A DNA stretch of 64,000 nucleotides from an uncultured Pseudokineococcus sp. (GCF_947499845.1 NZ_CANMPM010000006.1:62001-126000), one strand, 5' to 3'; counted from the first letter of the stretch, positions 1 to 9,739 are shown. Numbers and translations are program-made. The notes: a model not told the origin generated them from the letters alone.

Positions 1-707
1 AGGCCCCCCAGCGCCAGCCACGACCAGCCGGGCTGCACCCGGCGGGGCCCGTGGCGGAACATGGCCGTCACCGAGGCCACGAGCAGCAGCGCGCCGAACG
101 GCACGGCCACCGCCTGGACGACGTCGTCGTCACGGCCGTAGATCTCGTGCACGGCGTCGCCGGCCGGCCCGGAGCCGACGAGCAGGACGAAGCCCGCGAG
201 CGCCGGCAGCCCCGCGACGACGGCCATGACCGCCGCGCGCGCGTACCGGCGCACGAAGGGGCGGTCGCGCTCGACGCCGTAGATGCGGTTGGCGCCGCGC
301 TCGACCTGGGCCATCGCCGTCGTCAGCACGGCGAGGGCGGAGACGAGGCCGATCCACAGCGCCAGCCGCGCGCCGCCCGAGGAGGGATCCTCGTCCAGCG
401 TCGCGGTCACGAGATCGCGCGAGACGCCGGGCGTGAGGGCGATGACGACGGCGCGCAGGACCTGCGCCACGTCCGGGCCGCTGACGGACCCGGCCAGCCC
501 GACGAGCGCCACGACGAGCGGCAGGGCGGCGAGGCAGATCTGCAGCCCGAGGGCGCGCGAGTGGGAGAAGCCGTCGGCGTAGCGGAAGCGGCGGAAGGAC
601 TCCACCGCGAGGGACGGCCCGCAGCGCCGCAGCGTGTGCCACGCGTCGTCGGCCTCGAGCTCCTCCTCGTGCCGGGACGTCTCGGGCACGTGCGTGGCGC
701 TGCTCAC
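1..707 (-). CDS. YihY/virulence factor BrkB family membrane protein (3' end outside window)
   Basis: The gene starts with GTG at 707 and runs off the left edge, so only about 235 N-terminal residues are visible. After a cytoplasmic stretch of about 50 residues come hydrophobic segments near residues 54-73, 114-132, 156-178 and 198-216. The segment around residues 137-144 (RGANRIYGVERDRPF region) matches the loop of the YihY/BrkB family, which has about six transmembrane helices in about 300 residues. These proteins were once called ribonuclease BN, but that activity is no longer accepted; the function is unknown and transport is only suspected. No stop occurs within the window. The methyltransferase upstream is divergent. 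Confidence 0.8.
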   Translation of the reverse strand, partial: MSSATHVPETSRHEEELEADDAWHTLRRCGPSLAVESFRRFRYADGFSHSRALGLQICLAALPLVVALVGLAGSVSGPDVAQVLRAVVIALTPGVSRDLVTATLDEDPSSGGARLALWIGLVSALAVLTTAMAQVERGANRIYGVERDRPFVRRYARAAVMAVVAGLPALAGFVLLVGSGPAGDAVHEIYGRDDDVVQAVAVPFGALLLVASVTAMFRHGPRRVQPGWSWLALGG

Positions 708-830
708 GCGGTGCAGCCTGGCACTTCCGGGCGACCTCTCGTGCCGCCCCCGCCCCCGTGCGCCTGGACCCCTCGGGCCATCGGCGGGCGCCCGAGGACC
801 AGCCCCGCCGAGGCGGGCGAGGATGACCCG

Positions 831-1523
831 GTGACGCCGGAGGAGGTCGTGCGCGCCGAGGCCGCCCCGGCGCCCGTGCCGCTCGTGCCGGAGGTGGTGC
901 TGCCCGTGGCCGCCGACGTCATGGCGGTGTGGCAGCGCGCGGAGGACCGCGCCGGCGCCCCGCAGCCACCGCCCTTCTGGGCCAGCCCGTGGGCGGGCGG
1001 CCAGGCCCTGGCGCGCACGGTGCTGGACCGGCCCGGCCTCGTGGCCGGGCGGCGGGTCGTCGACGTCGCCTGCGGGTCGGGCCTCGTGGCCGTGGCGGCG
1101 GCCCTCGCCGGCGCCGGCGACGTGCGCGCGCTCGACGTCGACCCGGCGGCGGTGGCCGCCGCCCGGTGGTCCGCCGCGCTCAACGGGGTCCACGTGGAGG
1201 TGCTGCTCGCCGACGCCCTGGCGGACGCCGGCCCGACCGGTCCGCTGGGCGGGGCGGAGGTGGTCCTCGTCGGCGACCTCTTCTACGAGCGCTCGACGGC
1301 GCTGCGGCTGCTGCCGGTGCTGCGGCGCCTGCGCGAGGGAGGCGCCGACGTCCTCGTCGGCGACCCCGGCCGCGCCCACCTGCCCCGCGCGGCCTTCGAC
1401 GAGGTGGCGCGCCACGACGTGCCCGTCGTGGGAGGGCTGGAGGACCGCGCCGTCCGCTCCACGGCCGTGCTGCGCCCCCGGGGCCAGCTCCGGGTCGGAG
1501 CCGCCGGCGGCCGGGACCGGTAG
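831..1523 (+). CDS. Class I SAM-dependent methyltransferase (ETFBKMT/PrmA-like)
   Basis: A 230-residue Rossmann methyltransferase. The SAM-binding motif I (VVDVACGSG) is at residues 76-84, the acidic loop LDVDP at 101-105, and the motif IV-like GDLFYE near 148-153. The PFWASPWAGGQALAR segment near 48-62 is typical of the Methyltransf_16 group, whose characterised members methylate lysines of proteins such as ETF-beta. The substrate here is unknown. I chose GTG 831 because the protein aligns from there; the open frame extends far upstream but into the divergent neighbour. The gene ends 12 bases before the convergent nitroreductase. Confidence 0.8.
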   Translation: MTPEEVVRAEAAPAPVPLVPEVVLPVAADVMAVWQRAEDRAGAPQPPPFWASPWAGGQALARTVLDRPGLVAGRRVVDVACGSGLVAVAAALAGAGDVRALDVDPAAVAAARWSAALNGVHVEVLLADALADAGPTGPLGGAEVVLVGDLFYERSTALRLLPVLRRLREGGADVLVGDPGRAHLPRAAFDEVARHDVPVVGGLEDRAVRSTAVLRPRGQLRVGAAGGRDR

Positions 1524-1535
1524 GCCCCCGGTCGC

Positions 1536-2330
1536 TCAGGCCTCCGGCTCGTCGCTGAGCGGCGTCCGGCAGGTGCCGCGGTAGACGTACTGCGAGAGCC
1601 GCTTGCGCTGGCGGCTCGACCAGTCGATGCGCGGGCGGCGCGCCTCCTCGGGCACGTAGCCGAGGCGGTAGACGGCCATGAGCTCGAGGTCGTCCGGCAC
1701 CGCCAGCATCTGCTGGATCTCGGCCCAGGCCTCGGGCACCTCCATGGGGAAGGAGACGAACTGGATGCCCATGCCGAGCTGCACCGTCGTCAGCCAGATG
1801 TTCTCCACCGCGGCGCCCATGCCGAAGACGGAGTAGAAGCCGGAGAGCTCGCCCGGGCGGTACTCCTCCTTGTCGAGCAGCACGGCGAGCAGCAGCGGGG
1901 ACCCGGCGACGAGCTGGCGGTTCTGCTCGGCGAGGGTCCGCGGCACCCGGAGCCGGTTCATCATCGCCTGGCCCGCGCCGGTGAAGACCGAGCGCGTGAA
2001 GGGGCGCAGGACCGCCGGCAGCTGGTCGATGAGCATCCCGTCGCGCCGCCGCTCCATCTCCTCCTCGGAGAAGCGGAAGTAGGGCTTGTACCGCTCGAAG
2101 AAGGTGCCGTTCGAGAGCATCCGCGCCATCGAGCTCGCGCTGATGTCGGCGACGCGCTCGATGACCTCGCGCTCCTCGACCAGGACGAAGCGCCAGGGCT
2201 GGCTGTTGAAGTGCGACGGCGCGGTGCCCGCGACCGTCACGAGCAGCCGCTGGTGCTCCTCCGAGACGGGGTCGGGCAGGAAGTGGCCGTTGGTCGTGCG
2301 GCGGTTGCGGACGACGTCGAGGAACTCCAC
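1536..2330 (-). CDS. Nitroreductase family protein
   Basis: A 264-residue protein with the nitroreductase fold signature: an N-terminal [13 protein letters not shown] segment that would bind the FMN phosphate, [13 protein letters not shown] near residues 39-51, and a C-terminal GLGYVP-like motif (YRLGYVPEE). Family members are FMN-dependent NAD(P)H oxidoreductases acting on nitroaromatics, quinones or flavins; the real substrate cannot be read from sequence. It is the last gene of a minus-strand operon, starting 2 bases after the stop of the small membrane protein. Confidence 0.85.
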   Translation of the reverse strand: MEFLDVVRNRRTTNGHFLPDPVSEEHQRLLVTVAGTAPSHFNSQPWRFVLVEEREVIERVADISASSMARMLSNGTFFERYKPYFRFSEEEMERRRDGMLIDQLPAVLRPFTRSVFTGAGQAMMNRLRVPRTLAEQNRQLVAGSPLLLAVLLDKEEYRPGELSGFYSVFGMGAAVENIWLTTVQLGMGIQFVSFPMEVPEAWAEIQQMLAVPDDLELMAVYRLGYVPEEARRPRIDWSSRQRKRLSQYVYRGTCRTPLSDEPEA

Positions 2331-2332
2331 GG

Positions 2333-2755
2333 TCAGCGCCTCCGGGGGGCGGTCGGGGTCCGGTCCGCGGCGCGCTCGGAGGCGGCCGCGCGCAGGGCGA
2401 GCAGGTAGGCGGGCGCGGCCGAGGCCGCCAGCAGGACGTGCCCGCGCGAGGGCGCCCGCACCCGGGGGAGGACGCCGAGGGGTACCAACGCCGGGGCGAG
2501 CAGGGGGGCGGTGCGGCTGCCGGCCGCCGCGCCGAGCGCGACGGCTCCCGCCGCACCGGCCACGACGACCCCGTAGAGGGCGTGGTGGACCCAGTGCACC
2601 CGTGAGGTGTCGACCAGGCGCAGCCCCACAGCCGTCCCGAGGGCGCAGTTGGCGGCGTAGAGGGCCGCGGCCGCACCGGCGCCGGTGCGGGCCAGCCGCC
2701 GCCCGGGGCGCCGGACGGGGGAGGGCGCGGGACGCCGGCCGGGGGAGCGGCTCAC
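2333..2755 (-). CDS. Small hypothetical membrane protein
   Basis: About 140 residues from GTG 2755: a basic N-terminus ([19 protein letters not shown]) followed by four hydrophobic stretches, with a WVHHALYG motif between the first two. I do not recognise a named family. Third positions are almost all G/C and it sits tightly between the DUF3043 gene (10 bases upstream) and the nitroreductase (2 bases downstream), so it is very probably translated as part of that operon. An integral membrane role is inferred from hydrophobicity only. Confidence 0.7.
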   Translation of the reverse strand: MSRSPGRRPAPSPVRRPGRRLARTGAGAAAALYAANCALGTAVGLRLVDTSRVHWVHHALYGVVVAGAAGAVALGAAAGSRTAPLLAPALVPLGVLPRVRAPSRGHVLLAASAAPAYLLALRAAASERAADRTPTAPRRR

Positions 2756-2765
2756 GGCGCCGCCC

Positions 2766-3344
2766 TCAGCGCGGCTGCTCGCCGTGGCGGACCTGCGGCT
2801 TGGGCAGCCGGCTGCGGCGGATCTGCAGCGCGCGCAGGACGCCGTAGCGGACCGTGCCCGCCGGGAGGTCGTCGCCGAAGCGCGCCGCGAGGCGCTTCTT
2901 GAGGTGCCGGTTGAGGAGGAAGGAGTCCACGACGACCGCGAGGACGACGAACCACAGGGCGAGCGTCGAGTACAGCCCCCACAGGGTGTTGACCGACTGC
3001 AGCGCGAACTGGAGCACGACGAGGCCCAGGGCCGCGAAGAGGAGGTACTCCCCGACGTTGCGGCGGGCGTCGACGAGGTCGCGGGTGTAGCGGCGGGCCG
3101 GGCCCTTGTCCCGGGCGGGCAGGTAGCGCTCGTCGCCCGTCTCCATCGCCGAGCGCGTGCGCAGGCGCTCGCTGCGCAGGCGCTCGCGGGAGGCCTTCGC
3201 GGCGGCCCTGCGGTCGGTGACGACGAGGGGGCGGCGGCGCGCCGCCTCGGCCTCGTGGCGCCGCGGCGTCGGGCGCCCCTTGCCGACCGCGGGCGGGGCG
3301 GTCTCCTCCACGGGGGGCGGCGAGGTCTTCCGGCGTCCGAGCAC
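2766..3344 (-). CDS. DUF3043 domain-containing membrane protein
   Basis: A 192-residue protein with a long charged cytoplasmic N-terminus, a conserved YLPARDKGPARRYTRDLVD block near residues 74-92, and two transmembrane helices near 98-116 and 121-143. This is the layout of the actinobacterial DUF3043 family, whose function is unknown. GTG 3344 is supported by a TATCCT hexamer ending 6 bases upstream, which suggests a leaderless transcript. It is the first gene of a three-gene operon and is divergent from the M20 peptidase. Confidence 0.88.
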   Translation of the reverse strand: MLGRRKTSPPPVEETAPPAVGKGRPTPRRHEAEAARRRPLVVTDRRAAAKASRERLRSERLRTRSAMETGDERYLPARDKGPARRYTRDLVDARRNVGEYLLFAALGLVVLQFALQSVNTLWGLYSTLALWFVVLAVVVDSFLLNRHLKKRLAARFGDDLPAGTVRYGVLRALQIRRSRLPKPQVRHGEQPR

Positions 3345-3350
3345 GGGGCG

Positions 3351-3356
3351 AGGATA
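3351..3356 (-). promoter_or_regulatory. -10 element TATCCT of DUF3043 operon (leaderless)
   Basis: TATCCT on the minus strand ends 6 bases before GTG 3344, so transcription would begin at or next to the start codon. No -35 hexamer is evident. Confidence 0.6.
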
Positions 3357-3434
3357 GGTGCTCGCCGTGGTGGCTCCCGGCACCGCTGCCGGGGGCGAGC
3401 CCCGAGCTCGGGGGGCGGCGTCGGACCTCCTCGG

Positions 3435-3440
3435 TAGCGT
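3435..3440 (+). promoter_or_regulatory. -10 element TAGCGT of M20 peptidase gene (leaderless)
   Basis: TAGCGT is followed by CGCCGC and then ATG 3447, a 6-base gap that places the transcription start on the start codon. No Shine-Dalgarno sequence fits in this gap. Confidence 0.6.
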
Positions 3441-3446
3441 CGCCGC

Positions 3447-4934
3447 ATGGCCGACCCCCGCGCGCACGAGACCAGCCCGACGCCGACGACCAGCCCACTC
3501 CACCCGACTCGCCCGACCTGTGGGAGCGACGACGGGCGCGCGTCGGAGGCCGACCCGAGGGTGCCGGCGCTGCGCGAGCGCGTGCGGGGGCTGCTGCCCG
3601 CGGCGCGGGCGGACCTCGAGGCGCTCGTGCGCATCCCCGGGGTGTCCTCCTGGCCGGACGCCGCCGCGGCGCTGGACGAGAGCGCCGCCGTCGTCGCCGA
3701 CCTCCTGCGGGGCGCCGGGATGCGGGAGGTGGAGGTGCTGCGGGCGCGGTGCGCCGACGGCTCGCCGGGCGCACCGGCCGTCCTGGCCCGCCGCCCCGCC
3801 CCCGCCGGGGCGCCCACGGTCCTCCTCTACGCCCACCACGACGTCCAGCCGCCCGGGCCCGCTGCGGCCTGGACGTCGCCGGCCTTCGAGCCGGCCGAGC
3901 GGGACGGCCGGCTCTACGGCCGCGGCACCGCCGACGACAAGGCCGGCGTCATGGCCCACGTGACGGCGCTGCGCGCCCTGCTGCCGGCCTGGGGGCCGCA
4001 GGAGGGGGTCGGCGTCGTCGTGCTCGTCGAGGGGGAGGAGGAGTCGGGGTCGCCCTCGCTGCCCGACCTGCTGGCGACCCACGGGGACCGGCTCGCCGCC
4101 GACGTCGTCGTGGTCGCCGACTCCGACAACTGGTCGGTGGACCGCCCGTCGCTGACGACGAGCCTGCGGGGCCTGCTCGAGCTCGAGGTGGGCGTGCGCA
4201 CGCTCGACCACCCGCTGCACTCGGGCCTCTACGGCGGCCTGGTGCCGGACGCGACGACGGCGCTGACCGTGCTGCTGGCCCGGCTCTGGGACGACGAGGG
4301 CGACCTCGCCGTCGAAGGGCTCGTGCGCGGCGAGGCGGCCGACCTGCCCCGGACGGAGGAGGAGCTGCGCGCCGACGCCGGGGTGCTCGAGGGCGTCGCG
4401 CTGGTCGGCCGCGGGAGCCTGCTGGCGCGGACGTGGTCGCGGCCGTCCGCCACGGTCGTGGCGACGGACGCCACGCCGATGGCGGACGCGAGCAACACGC
4501 TGGCCGCGTCGGCGCGGGCCAAGCTGTCGGTCCGCCTGGCGCCCGGCCAGGACGTCGACGAGGCCGAGCGGCTCGTCACCGCCCACCTGGAGACCACCAC
4601 GCCCTTCGGCGCGCACCTCGAGGTGCGGCGGCTCGGCTCCGGCCGCCCCTTCGACGGCGCGAGCGCCGGCGACGCCGCCGTCCTCGCGGCGGCGGACTGG
4701 GCCCTCACGACGGCCTGGGACGGCGCGACGGTGGCCCACCAGGGGATGGGGGGCTCGATCCCGGTGGTCGCGGAGCTGCTCGACGTCCTGCCCGGCGCCA
4801 CCGTCCTCGTGACGGGCGTGGAGGACCCGGACACGCGGGCCCACGGGGTCGACGAGTCGCTGTCGCTGCGCGTGCTCGAGGGCGCCTGCACGGCCGAGGC
4901 CCTCCTGCTCGCCCGCCTCGCCGGCCAGGCGTAG
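3447..4934 (+). CDS. M20 family dipeptidase/peptidase
   Basis: A 495-residue zinc metallopeptidase. Metal ligands are visible as HHD at 130-132, the bridging aspartate in GRGTADDKAG (159-167), and the EEE triplet at 197-199 that holds the general base and a ligand; HSGLYGG marks the start of the dimerisation (lid) domain. The family removes amino acids from dipeptides or short peptides in the cytoplasm. The first about 35 residues are a non-conserved tail, so a later start is possible, but the leaderless -10 element fixes ATG 3447 well. It is a single-gene unit, with erpA 168 bases downstream. Confidence 0.9.
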   Translation: MADPRAHETSPTPTTSPLHPTRPTCGSDDGRASEADPRVPALRERVRGLLPAARADLEALVRIPGVSSWPDAAAALDESAAVVADLLRGAGMREVEVLRARCADGSPGAPAVLARRPAPAGAPTVLLYAHHDVQPPGPAAAWTSPAFEPAERDGRLYGRGTADDKAGVMAHVTALRALLPAWGPQEGVGVVVLVEGEEESGSPSLPDLLATHGDRLAADVVVVADSDNWSVDRPSLTTSLRGLLELEVGVRTLDHPLHSGLYGGLVPDATTALTVLLARLWDDEGDLAVEGLVRGEAADLPRTEEELRADAGVLEGVALVGRGSLLARTWSRPSATVVATDATPMADASNTLAASARAKLSVRLAPGQDVDEAERLVTAHLETTTPFGAHLEVRRLGSGRPFDGASAGDAAVLAAADWALTTAWDGATVAHQGMGGSIPVVAELLDVLPGATVLVTGVEDPDTRAHGVDESLSLRVLEGACTAEALLLARLAGQA

Positions 4935-4990
4935 CGGCACCCCGCCCGCGGCGTCGGGCGCCGCTCCTCCCGGCCCCGCGCGGCGGCGTC

Positions 4991-4996
4991 TACCCT
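4991..4996 (+). promoter_or_regulatory. erpA: Possible -10 element TACCCT for erpA
   Basis: TACCCT lies in the 168-base gap between the M20 gene and erpA. It would give an erpA leader of about 100 bases. Only the hexamer supports it; there is no recognisable -35. Confidence 0.35.
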
Positions 4997-5102
4997 CGGG
5001 TCGTCGGAACAGACCGGCGACCGGCGCCGTTGGCGCCCACGTACCCGCTCTCCCGAGAGCTCGACACCCCGGCGCCGCGGCGCCCGCAGTGCGGAGGCAC
5101 AC

Positions 5103-5489
5103 ATGAGCACGCAGACCTCGGAGACCACGACGCCGACCGAGCCGGCCACGGCGCCCGCGAAGACCCACGGCGTCGAGCTGAGCACGCCCGCCGTCGAGAA
5201 GGTGCGCAGCCTCCTCGACCAGGAGGGCCGCGACGACCTGCGCCTGCGCGTGGCCGTGCAGCCGGGCGGCTGCTCCGGCCTCATCTACCAGCTCTACTTC
5301 GACGAGCGCACCCTCGACGGCGACGCCGTCCGCGACTACGACGGCGTCGAGGTCGTCGTGGACCGCATGAGCGTGCCCTACCTCGACGGCGCGACGATCG
5401 ACTTCGCCGACACGATCGAGAAGCAGGGCTTCACGATCGACAACCCCAACGCCGGCAGCTCCTGCGCCTGCGGCGACTCCTTCAGCTGA
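5103..5489 (+). CDS. erpA: Iron-sulfur cluster insertion protein ErpA (A-type carrier)
   Basis: A 128-residue A-type carrier. The three invariant cysteines are present: C57 in GGCSG and C121/C123 in the C-terminal CACG. The first about 22 residues are a Thr/Pro-rich tail. These proteins receive [Fe-S] clusters from the SUF scaffold and pass them to apoproteins. Its position ahead of aat and the cytochrome oxidase genes is common in actinomycetes. ATG 5103 has GGAGG 6 bases upstream. A strong hairpin follows at 5557-5589, so it is probably transcribed alone. Confidence 0.93.
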   Translation: MSTQTSETTTPTEPATAPAKTHGVELSTPAVEKVRSLLDQEGRDDLRLRVAVQPGGCSGLIYQLYFDERTLDGDAVRDYDGVEVVVDRMSVPYLDGATIDFADTIEKQGFTIDNPNAGSSCACGDSFS

Positions 5490-5556
5490 CGCGGCGCCCC
5501 CGCGTCCCGGCGCCGTCGCGCACGTGAGGGCACCCGCCGGCGCCGGCGGCACGACC

Positions 5557-5589
5557 AGGGCCGCCGTCCCTCCCCGGGACGGCGGCCCT
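5557..5589 (+). terminator. Hairpin terminator after erpA
   Basis: A perfect 14-bp inverted repeat (AGGGCCGCCGTCCC / GGGACGGCGGCCCT) with a 5-base loop, 67 bases after the erpA stop. No U-tract follows, as is usual in high-GC actinomycetes. Confidence 0.75.
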
Positions 5590-5609
5590 CGTCGCGCCCG
5601 GGGTCGGAG

Positions 5610-6458
5610 GTGAGCCCCCGACCGGCCGGGACGCCGCGGCCGGGGCGCCCCCGGGCGGGCACGGGTCCTACGACGCCCGGGCCGGCGGTGAGCGGGCCAG
5701 CAACGAGGAGTCCGGCACCGGGCACGGGCGGTCCGCGGCTGCGGTCGGGCTGGGGACCCTCCCTGGCGGCGGCCCTCGCCGGCGCGGAGCCGGGGGAGGA
5801 CCTCGTGGCGACGGGGGCCGACCTCGAGCCCGCCACCCTGCTCGACGCCTACGCCCTGGGCCTCTTCCCCATGGGGCTCGGCGGCGGCGGTCGCCGTCCG
5901 ATCGGCTGGTGGTCCCCCGACCCCCGCGGGGTCCTCCCCCTCGACGGCTTCCGCGAGACCCGCTCCCTGCGCCGGTCGCGACGCTCTTTCACCACCTCGG
6001 TCGACGGGGCCTTCGCCGAGGTCGTGGACGGGTGCGCCGACCCCTCGCGTCCCGGCCGCTGGATCACGGCCGAGGTGCGCGAGGCGTACCTGCGCCTGCA
6101 CCGGCTGGGCCACGCCCGCAGCGTCGAGGTCCGCGACGCCTCGGGGGCGCTGGTGGGCGGCGTCTACGGCGTCGTCGTCGGCGGGCTCTTCGCCGGGGAG
6201 TCGATGTTCTCGCGGGCGACCGACGCCTCGAAGGCCGCGCTCGCGGCGCTCGTCGAGCTCCTGCGCGACGACGGCGCCGGCGGCGCAGGCCGCCTGCTCG
6301 ACGTCCAGTGGCGCACCGACCACCTCGCGTCCCTCGGCGTCGTGGAGATCTCCCGCGCCGCCTACCTGGCGCGGCTGGCGCGCGCCGTGGAGCTGCCGCC
6401 ACCGCCCGGCCTCGCGGAGGGCGCCGGCGGGGCGAGCGGTCCTGCGGGCGGGGCCTGA
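5610..6458 (+). CDS. aat: Leucyl/phenylalanyl-tRNA--protein transferase
   Basis: The core has the family motifs: ALGLFPMG, GWWSPDPRGVLPLDGF, and GGVYGVVVGGLFAGESMFSR followed by ATDASKAAL. Aat transfers Leu or Phe from aminoacyl-tRNA to proteins with N-terminal Arg or Lys, creating an N-degron read by ClpS/ClpAP or ClpCP. The frame gives 282 residues from GTG 5610. The first about 45 residues are Pro/Arg/Gly-rich and not part of the fold; a shorter start near codon 46-50 is possible. The gene lies between a terminator upstream and the cta promoter downstream, so it is monocistronic. Confidence 0.9.
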   Translation: MSPRPAGTPRPGRPRAGTGPTTPGPAVSGPATRSPAPGTGGPRLRSGWGPSLAAALAGAEPGEDLVATGADLEPATLLDAYALGLFPMGLGGGGRRPIGWWSPDPRGVLPLDGFRETRSLRRSRRSFTTSVDGAFAEVVDGCADPSRPGRWITAEVREAYLRLHRLGHARSVEVRDASGALVGGVYGVVVGGLFAGESMFSRATDASKAALAALVELLRDDGAGGAGRLLDVQWRTDHLASLGVVEISRAAYLARLARAVELPPPPGLAEGAGGASGPAGGA

Positions 6459-6581
6459 GCCGCGGCTGACCTGCCCCCGGGCAGGGCCCGAGCCGGGGCC
6501 CGGGCCGGGGCGTCGACGGCCCTGCGGGGCGGGGGCGCGCCGCGGGCGCGAGCCCGCCTCACCCGTCGGGGGGGCGGGGGG

Positions 6582-6587
6582 TAGCCT
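6582..6587 (+). promoter_or_regulatory. Probable -10 element TAGCCT of ctaC-ctaD-ctaF
   Basis: TAGCCT stands in the aat-ctaC gap and would give a leader of about 67 bases before GTG 6661. No -35 element is recognisable. Confidence 0.45.
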
Positions 6588-6660
6588 TCGAGCCGTCAAC
6601 ACCCCGCTGCTCGTCGCCGTGCCCCGAGGGCCCGGCGCCGACGGACCCGGAAGGCCGACA

Positions 6661-7545
6661 GTGCGCCCGACCGCCACGAAAAGCCCTCGCCGCAGGGCGC
6701 TCGCCCTGCTCGGCGGGACCGCCGCGACGGCCCTGCTCACGGCGGGGTGCTCCGCCCAGGAGCTCTCCACCGGGTGGCTCCCCAGCACGCGGGACACCAC
6801 CGACGAGACCGGCCGCATCATCACGCTGTGGAACGGCTCCTGGATCGCCGCGCTCGCCGTCGGCGTGCTCGTCTGGGGCCTCACGCTGTGGGTGGTGGTC
6901 GCCTACCGCCGCCGCAAGGACGAGGTCGGCCTGCCGGCGCAGCTGCGCTACAACGTGCCGCTGGAGATCCTCTACACGGTCGTCCCGCTCATGATGGTGG
7001 GCGTCCTCTTCTACTACACCTACCGGGACCAGACCGAGATCGAGGCGCTGCCGGAGAACCCGGACGTCAACATCGGCGTCGTCGGCAAGCAGTGGGCCTG
7101 GGACTTCAACTACGCGGACGAGGACGTCTACGAGACCTCCACGCAGGTCGACCTCGACGAGCAGGGCAACCCGATCAGCGAGATCCCGACGCTGTACCTG
7201 CCCGTCGACCAGACGGTCGAGTTCACCCTCACCTCGCGCGACGTCATCCACTCGTTCTGGGTGCCGGGCTTCCTCTACAAGAAGGACATGATCCCGGGCC
7301 GGGAGAACGTCATCGCCCTGACGCCGCAGCAGACCGGCGTGTTCGAGGGCAAGTGCGCCGAGCTCTGCGGGCAGTACCACTCGGAGATGCTGTTCCGCGT
7401 CGCGGTCGTCGAGCAGGACGAGTTCGACGCGCAGATGGAGCGGCTGCGGGCGGCGGGCCAGACCGGCCAGCTCGGCAGCGACCTGGACAAGACGACTGCC
7501 GACGGCTCGGTCGAGCCCGTCGACGCCGCGGAGGGCGAGCGATGA
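6661..7545 (+). CDS. ctaC: Cytochrome c oxidase subunit II (lipoprotein)
   Basis: A 294-residue aa3-oxidase subunit II. A basic N-terminus and hydrophobic stretch end in the lipobox LTAGC with C30 as the modified cysteine. Two transmembrane helices near residues 58-81 and 100-117 are followed by the periplasmic cupredoxin domain, including KQWAWDFNY. The CuA ligands are in [12 protein letters not shown] near the C-terminus, with the upstream His in DVIHSFW. It accepts electrons from QcrC and passes them to CtaD. GTG 6661 has AAGG upstream and begins a proper signal peptide; an in-frame GTG at 6619 would add a non-signal extension. Its stop overlaps the ctaD start as ATGA. Confidence 0.95.
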   Translation: MRPTATKSPRRRALALLGGTAATALLTAGCSAQELSTGWLPSTRDTTDETGRIITLWNGSWIAALAVGVLVWGLTLWVVVAYRRRKDEVGLPAQLRYNVPLEILYTVVPLMMVGVLFYYTYRDQTEIEALPENPDVNIGVVGKQWAWDFNYADEDVYETSTQVDLDEQGNPISEIPTLYLPVDQTVEFTLTSRDVIHSFWVPGFLYKKDMIPGRENVIALTPQQTGVFEGKCAELCGQYHSEMLFRVAVVEQDEFDAQMERLRAAGQTGQLGSDLDKTTADGSVEPVDAAEGER

Positions 7546-9311
7546 CCACCTACTACGAGGCGGCCGGTGCGGGGGAGGCCACGACCACCAGCACCCGCCA
7601 GTCGCTGGGCCGGGTCTCCGAGCGCACGCTCGGCCGCGCGGTCGTGTCCTGGATCACCTCCACCGACCACAAGACCATCGGCTACCTGTACCTGGTGACC
7701 TCGTTCTTCTGGTTCCTGGTGGCGGGGGTCATGGCGCTGATCATCCGCGCCGAGCTCTTCGAGCCGGGCATCCAGATCGTGCAGAACAAGGAGCAGTACA
7801 ACCAGCTCTTCACGATGCACGGCACGATCATGCTGCTGATGTTCGCCACGCCGCTGTTCATCGGCTTCGGCAACGTCATCGTCCCGCTGCAGCTCGGGGC
7901 CCCCGACGTCGCCTTCCCGCGCCTCAACATGTTCGCCTTCTGGCTCTTCGCCTTCGGCGGCTTCATGGTCTTCCTCGGCTTCTTCGTGCCGGGCGGCGCG
8001 GCCTCCTTCGGCTGGTTCGCCTACGCACCCTTGAGCAGTCAGGTGTACTCACCCGGCGTCGGCGGGGACCTGTGGGTCTTCGGCCTCGCGCTCCAGGGCT
8101 TCGGCACCATCCTCGGTGGCGTCAACTTCATCACCACCATCATCTGCATGCGCGCCCCCGGCATGACGATGTTCCGGATGCCGCTGTTCACCTGGAACAT
8201 CCTGCTGACGTCGGTGCTCGTCATCATGGCGTTCCCGCCCCTGGCCTCGGCGCTGCTGGCGCTGGGCGCCGACCGCCGGCTGGGCGCGCAGGTCTTCGAG
8301 GCCGAGAACGGCGGCGCCATCCTCTGGCAGCACCTGTTCTGGTTCTTCGGGCACCCCGAGGTCTACATCATCGCGCTGCCCTTCTTCGGGATCGTCACGG
8401 AGATCTTCCCGGTCTTCAGCCGCAAGCCGATCTTCGGGTACAAGGGCCTCGTCTTCGCGACGATCTCCATCGCCGGCCTGTCCGTCACCGTGTGGGCCCA
8501 CCACATGTACGTCACCGGTGCGGTGCTGCTGCCCTTCTTCGCCTTCATGACGATGCTCATCGCGGTGCCCACCGGCGTGAAGTTCTTCAACTGGATCGGC
8601 ACCATGTGGCGCGGGTCCATCACCTTCGAGACGCCGATGCTGTGGTCGATCGGCTTCCTCGTGACCTTCCTCTTCGGCGGCCTGACGGGCGTCATCCTGT
8701 CCAGCCCGCCGCTGACCTTCCACCTGTCCGACAGCTACTTCGTGGTGGCGCACTTCCACTACGTCGTCTTCGGCACCGTCGTCTTCGCGATGTTCGCCGG
8801 CTTCTACTTCTGGTGGCCCAAGTTCACCGGGACGATGCTCGACGAGAAGCTCGGCAAGATCCACTTCTGGCTGCTCTTCGTCGGCTTCCACGGCACCTTC
8901 CTCATCCAGCACTGGCTGGGGGTCATCGGGATGCCGCGCCGCTACGCCGACTACCTGGCGACCGACGGCTTCACCGGCATGAACCAGGTGTCGACGATCT
9001 TCTCGTTCATCCTCGGTGCCTCGATGCTGCCGTTCGCCTACAACGTCTACAAGACGTGGCGGACCGCGCCCCGCGTCGTCGTCGACGACCCCTGGGGCTA
9101 CGCCCGTTCGCTCGAGTGGGCCACCTCGTGCCCGCCCCCGCGGCACAACTTCGTCGCCATCCCCCGGATCCGCTCGGAGTCGCCGGCGTTCGACCTCCAC
9201 CACCCGGAGGTCGCCGCGGCCACGGCGACGACGCCCGACCGCACCACCCTCGACCGCCTGTACGGCGAGGCCGACCTCGCCGGTGAGCCGAAGGGGAAGA
9301 ACAACGCATGA
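7542..9311 (+). CDS. ctaD: Cytochrome c oxidase subunit I
   Basis: A 589-residue haem-copper oxidase catalytic subunit with 12 transmembrane helices. Ligands visible: H93 and H406 for haem a, H404 for haem a3, and CuB ligands H271, H320 and H321, with the cross-linked Y275 in GHPEVY. E273 follows the CuB His as expected for A-family oxidases with D and K proton channels. The C-terminus carries a cytoplasmic tail ending [18 protein letters not shown]. It reduces O2 to water while pumping protons. It overlaps ctaC by 4 bases upstream and ctaF by 4 bases downstream. Confidence 0.97.
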   Translation: MTTYYEAAGAGEATTTSTRQSLGRVSERTLGRAVVSWITSTDHKTIGYLYLVTSFFWFLVAGVMALIIRAELFEPGIQIVQNKEQYNQLFTMHGTIMLLMFATPLFIGFGNVIVPLQLGAPDVAFPRLNMFAFWLFAFGGFMVFLGFFVPGGAASFGWFAYAPLSSQVYSPGVGGDLWVFGLALQGFGTILGGVNFITTIICMRAPGMTMFRMPLFTWNILLTSVLVIMAFPPLASALLALGADRRLGAQVFEAENGGAILWQHLFWFFGHPEVYIIALPFFGIVTEIFPVFSRKPIFGYKGLVFATISIAGLSVTVWAHHMYVTGAVLLPFFAFMTMLIAVPTGVKFFNWIGTMWRGSITFETPMLWSIGFLVTFLFGGLTGVILSSPPLTFHLSDSYFVVAHFHYVVFGTVVFAMFAGFYFWWPKFTGTMLDEKLGKIHFWLLFVGFHGTFLIQHWLGVIGMPRRYADYLATDGFTGMNQVSTIFSFILGASMLPFAYNVYKTWRTAPRVVVDDPWGYARSLEWATSCPPPRHNFVAIPRIRSESPAFDLHHPEVAAATATTPDRTTLDRLYGEADLAGEPKGKNNA

Positions 9312-9706
9312 GCATCGAGACCAAGCTCTTCTTCAGCGGCGTCTTCGTCTTCGTCCCGGTCGGGATCATCTACGGCCTGTGGTCGCGGTGGGAGGCCGTC
9401 GGCACGACGGGGCTCTTCCTCACCGGCGGTCTCGCCGCCATGGTCGGCGGCTACCTCTGGCTGACCGCCCGGCGCATCGACCCCCGTCCGGAGGACGACC
9501 CGCAGGCGCACATCAGCGAGGCGGCCGGCGACCAGGGCTTCTTCAGCCCCTGGTCCTGGTGGCCCCTGCCGCTGGCCCTGTCGGCGTTCGTCATCTTCTT
9601 CGGCGTGGCCGTGGCCTGGTGGGTGGCGTACATCGGAGCCGCCATGGCCGCGCTCTCCCTCGTCGGCTTCGCCTTCGAGCACTACCGCGGTCGCTTCGCC
9701 CACTGA
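9308..9706 (+). CDS. ctaF: Cytochrome c oxidase subunit IV (actinobacterial CtaF)
   Basis: A 132-residue membrane protein of the actinobacterial subunit IV family, with four hydrophobic segments near residues 7-24, 33-53, 84-103 and 108-125 and the typical [10 protein letters not shown] segment between helices 2 and 3. It is an accessory subunit of the aa3 oxidase in the bcc-aa3 supercomplex. It overlaps ctaD by ATGA and is followed within 33 bases by a very strong hairpin, so it is the last gene of the operon. Confidence 0.93.
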   Translation: MSIETKLFFSGVFVFVPVGIIYGLWSRWEAVGTTGLFLTGGLAAMVGGYLWLTARRIDPRPEDDPQAHISEAAGDQGFFSPWSWWPLPLALSAFVIFFGVAVAWWVAYIGAAMAALSLVGFAFEHYRGRFAH

Positions 9707-9739
9707 CCCGGTACGGCCGCCCCGATCGCGCTCGGGATC

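Noticed and set aside
2766-6884. Very long minus-strand open frame opposite the M20 peptidase, erpA, aat and ctaC
   Set aside because: The product is Arg/Pro/Ala/Gly-rich without domains and mirrors real plus-strand genes; only its end (the DUF3043 protein) is genuine. High GC suppresses stop codons on the antisense strand.
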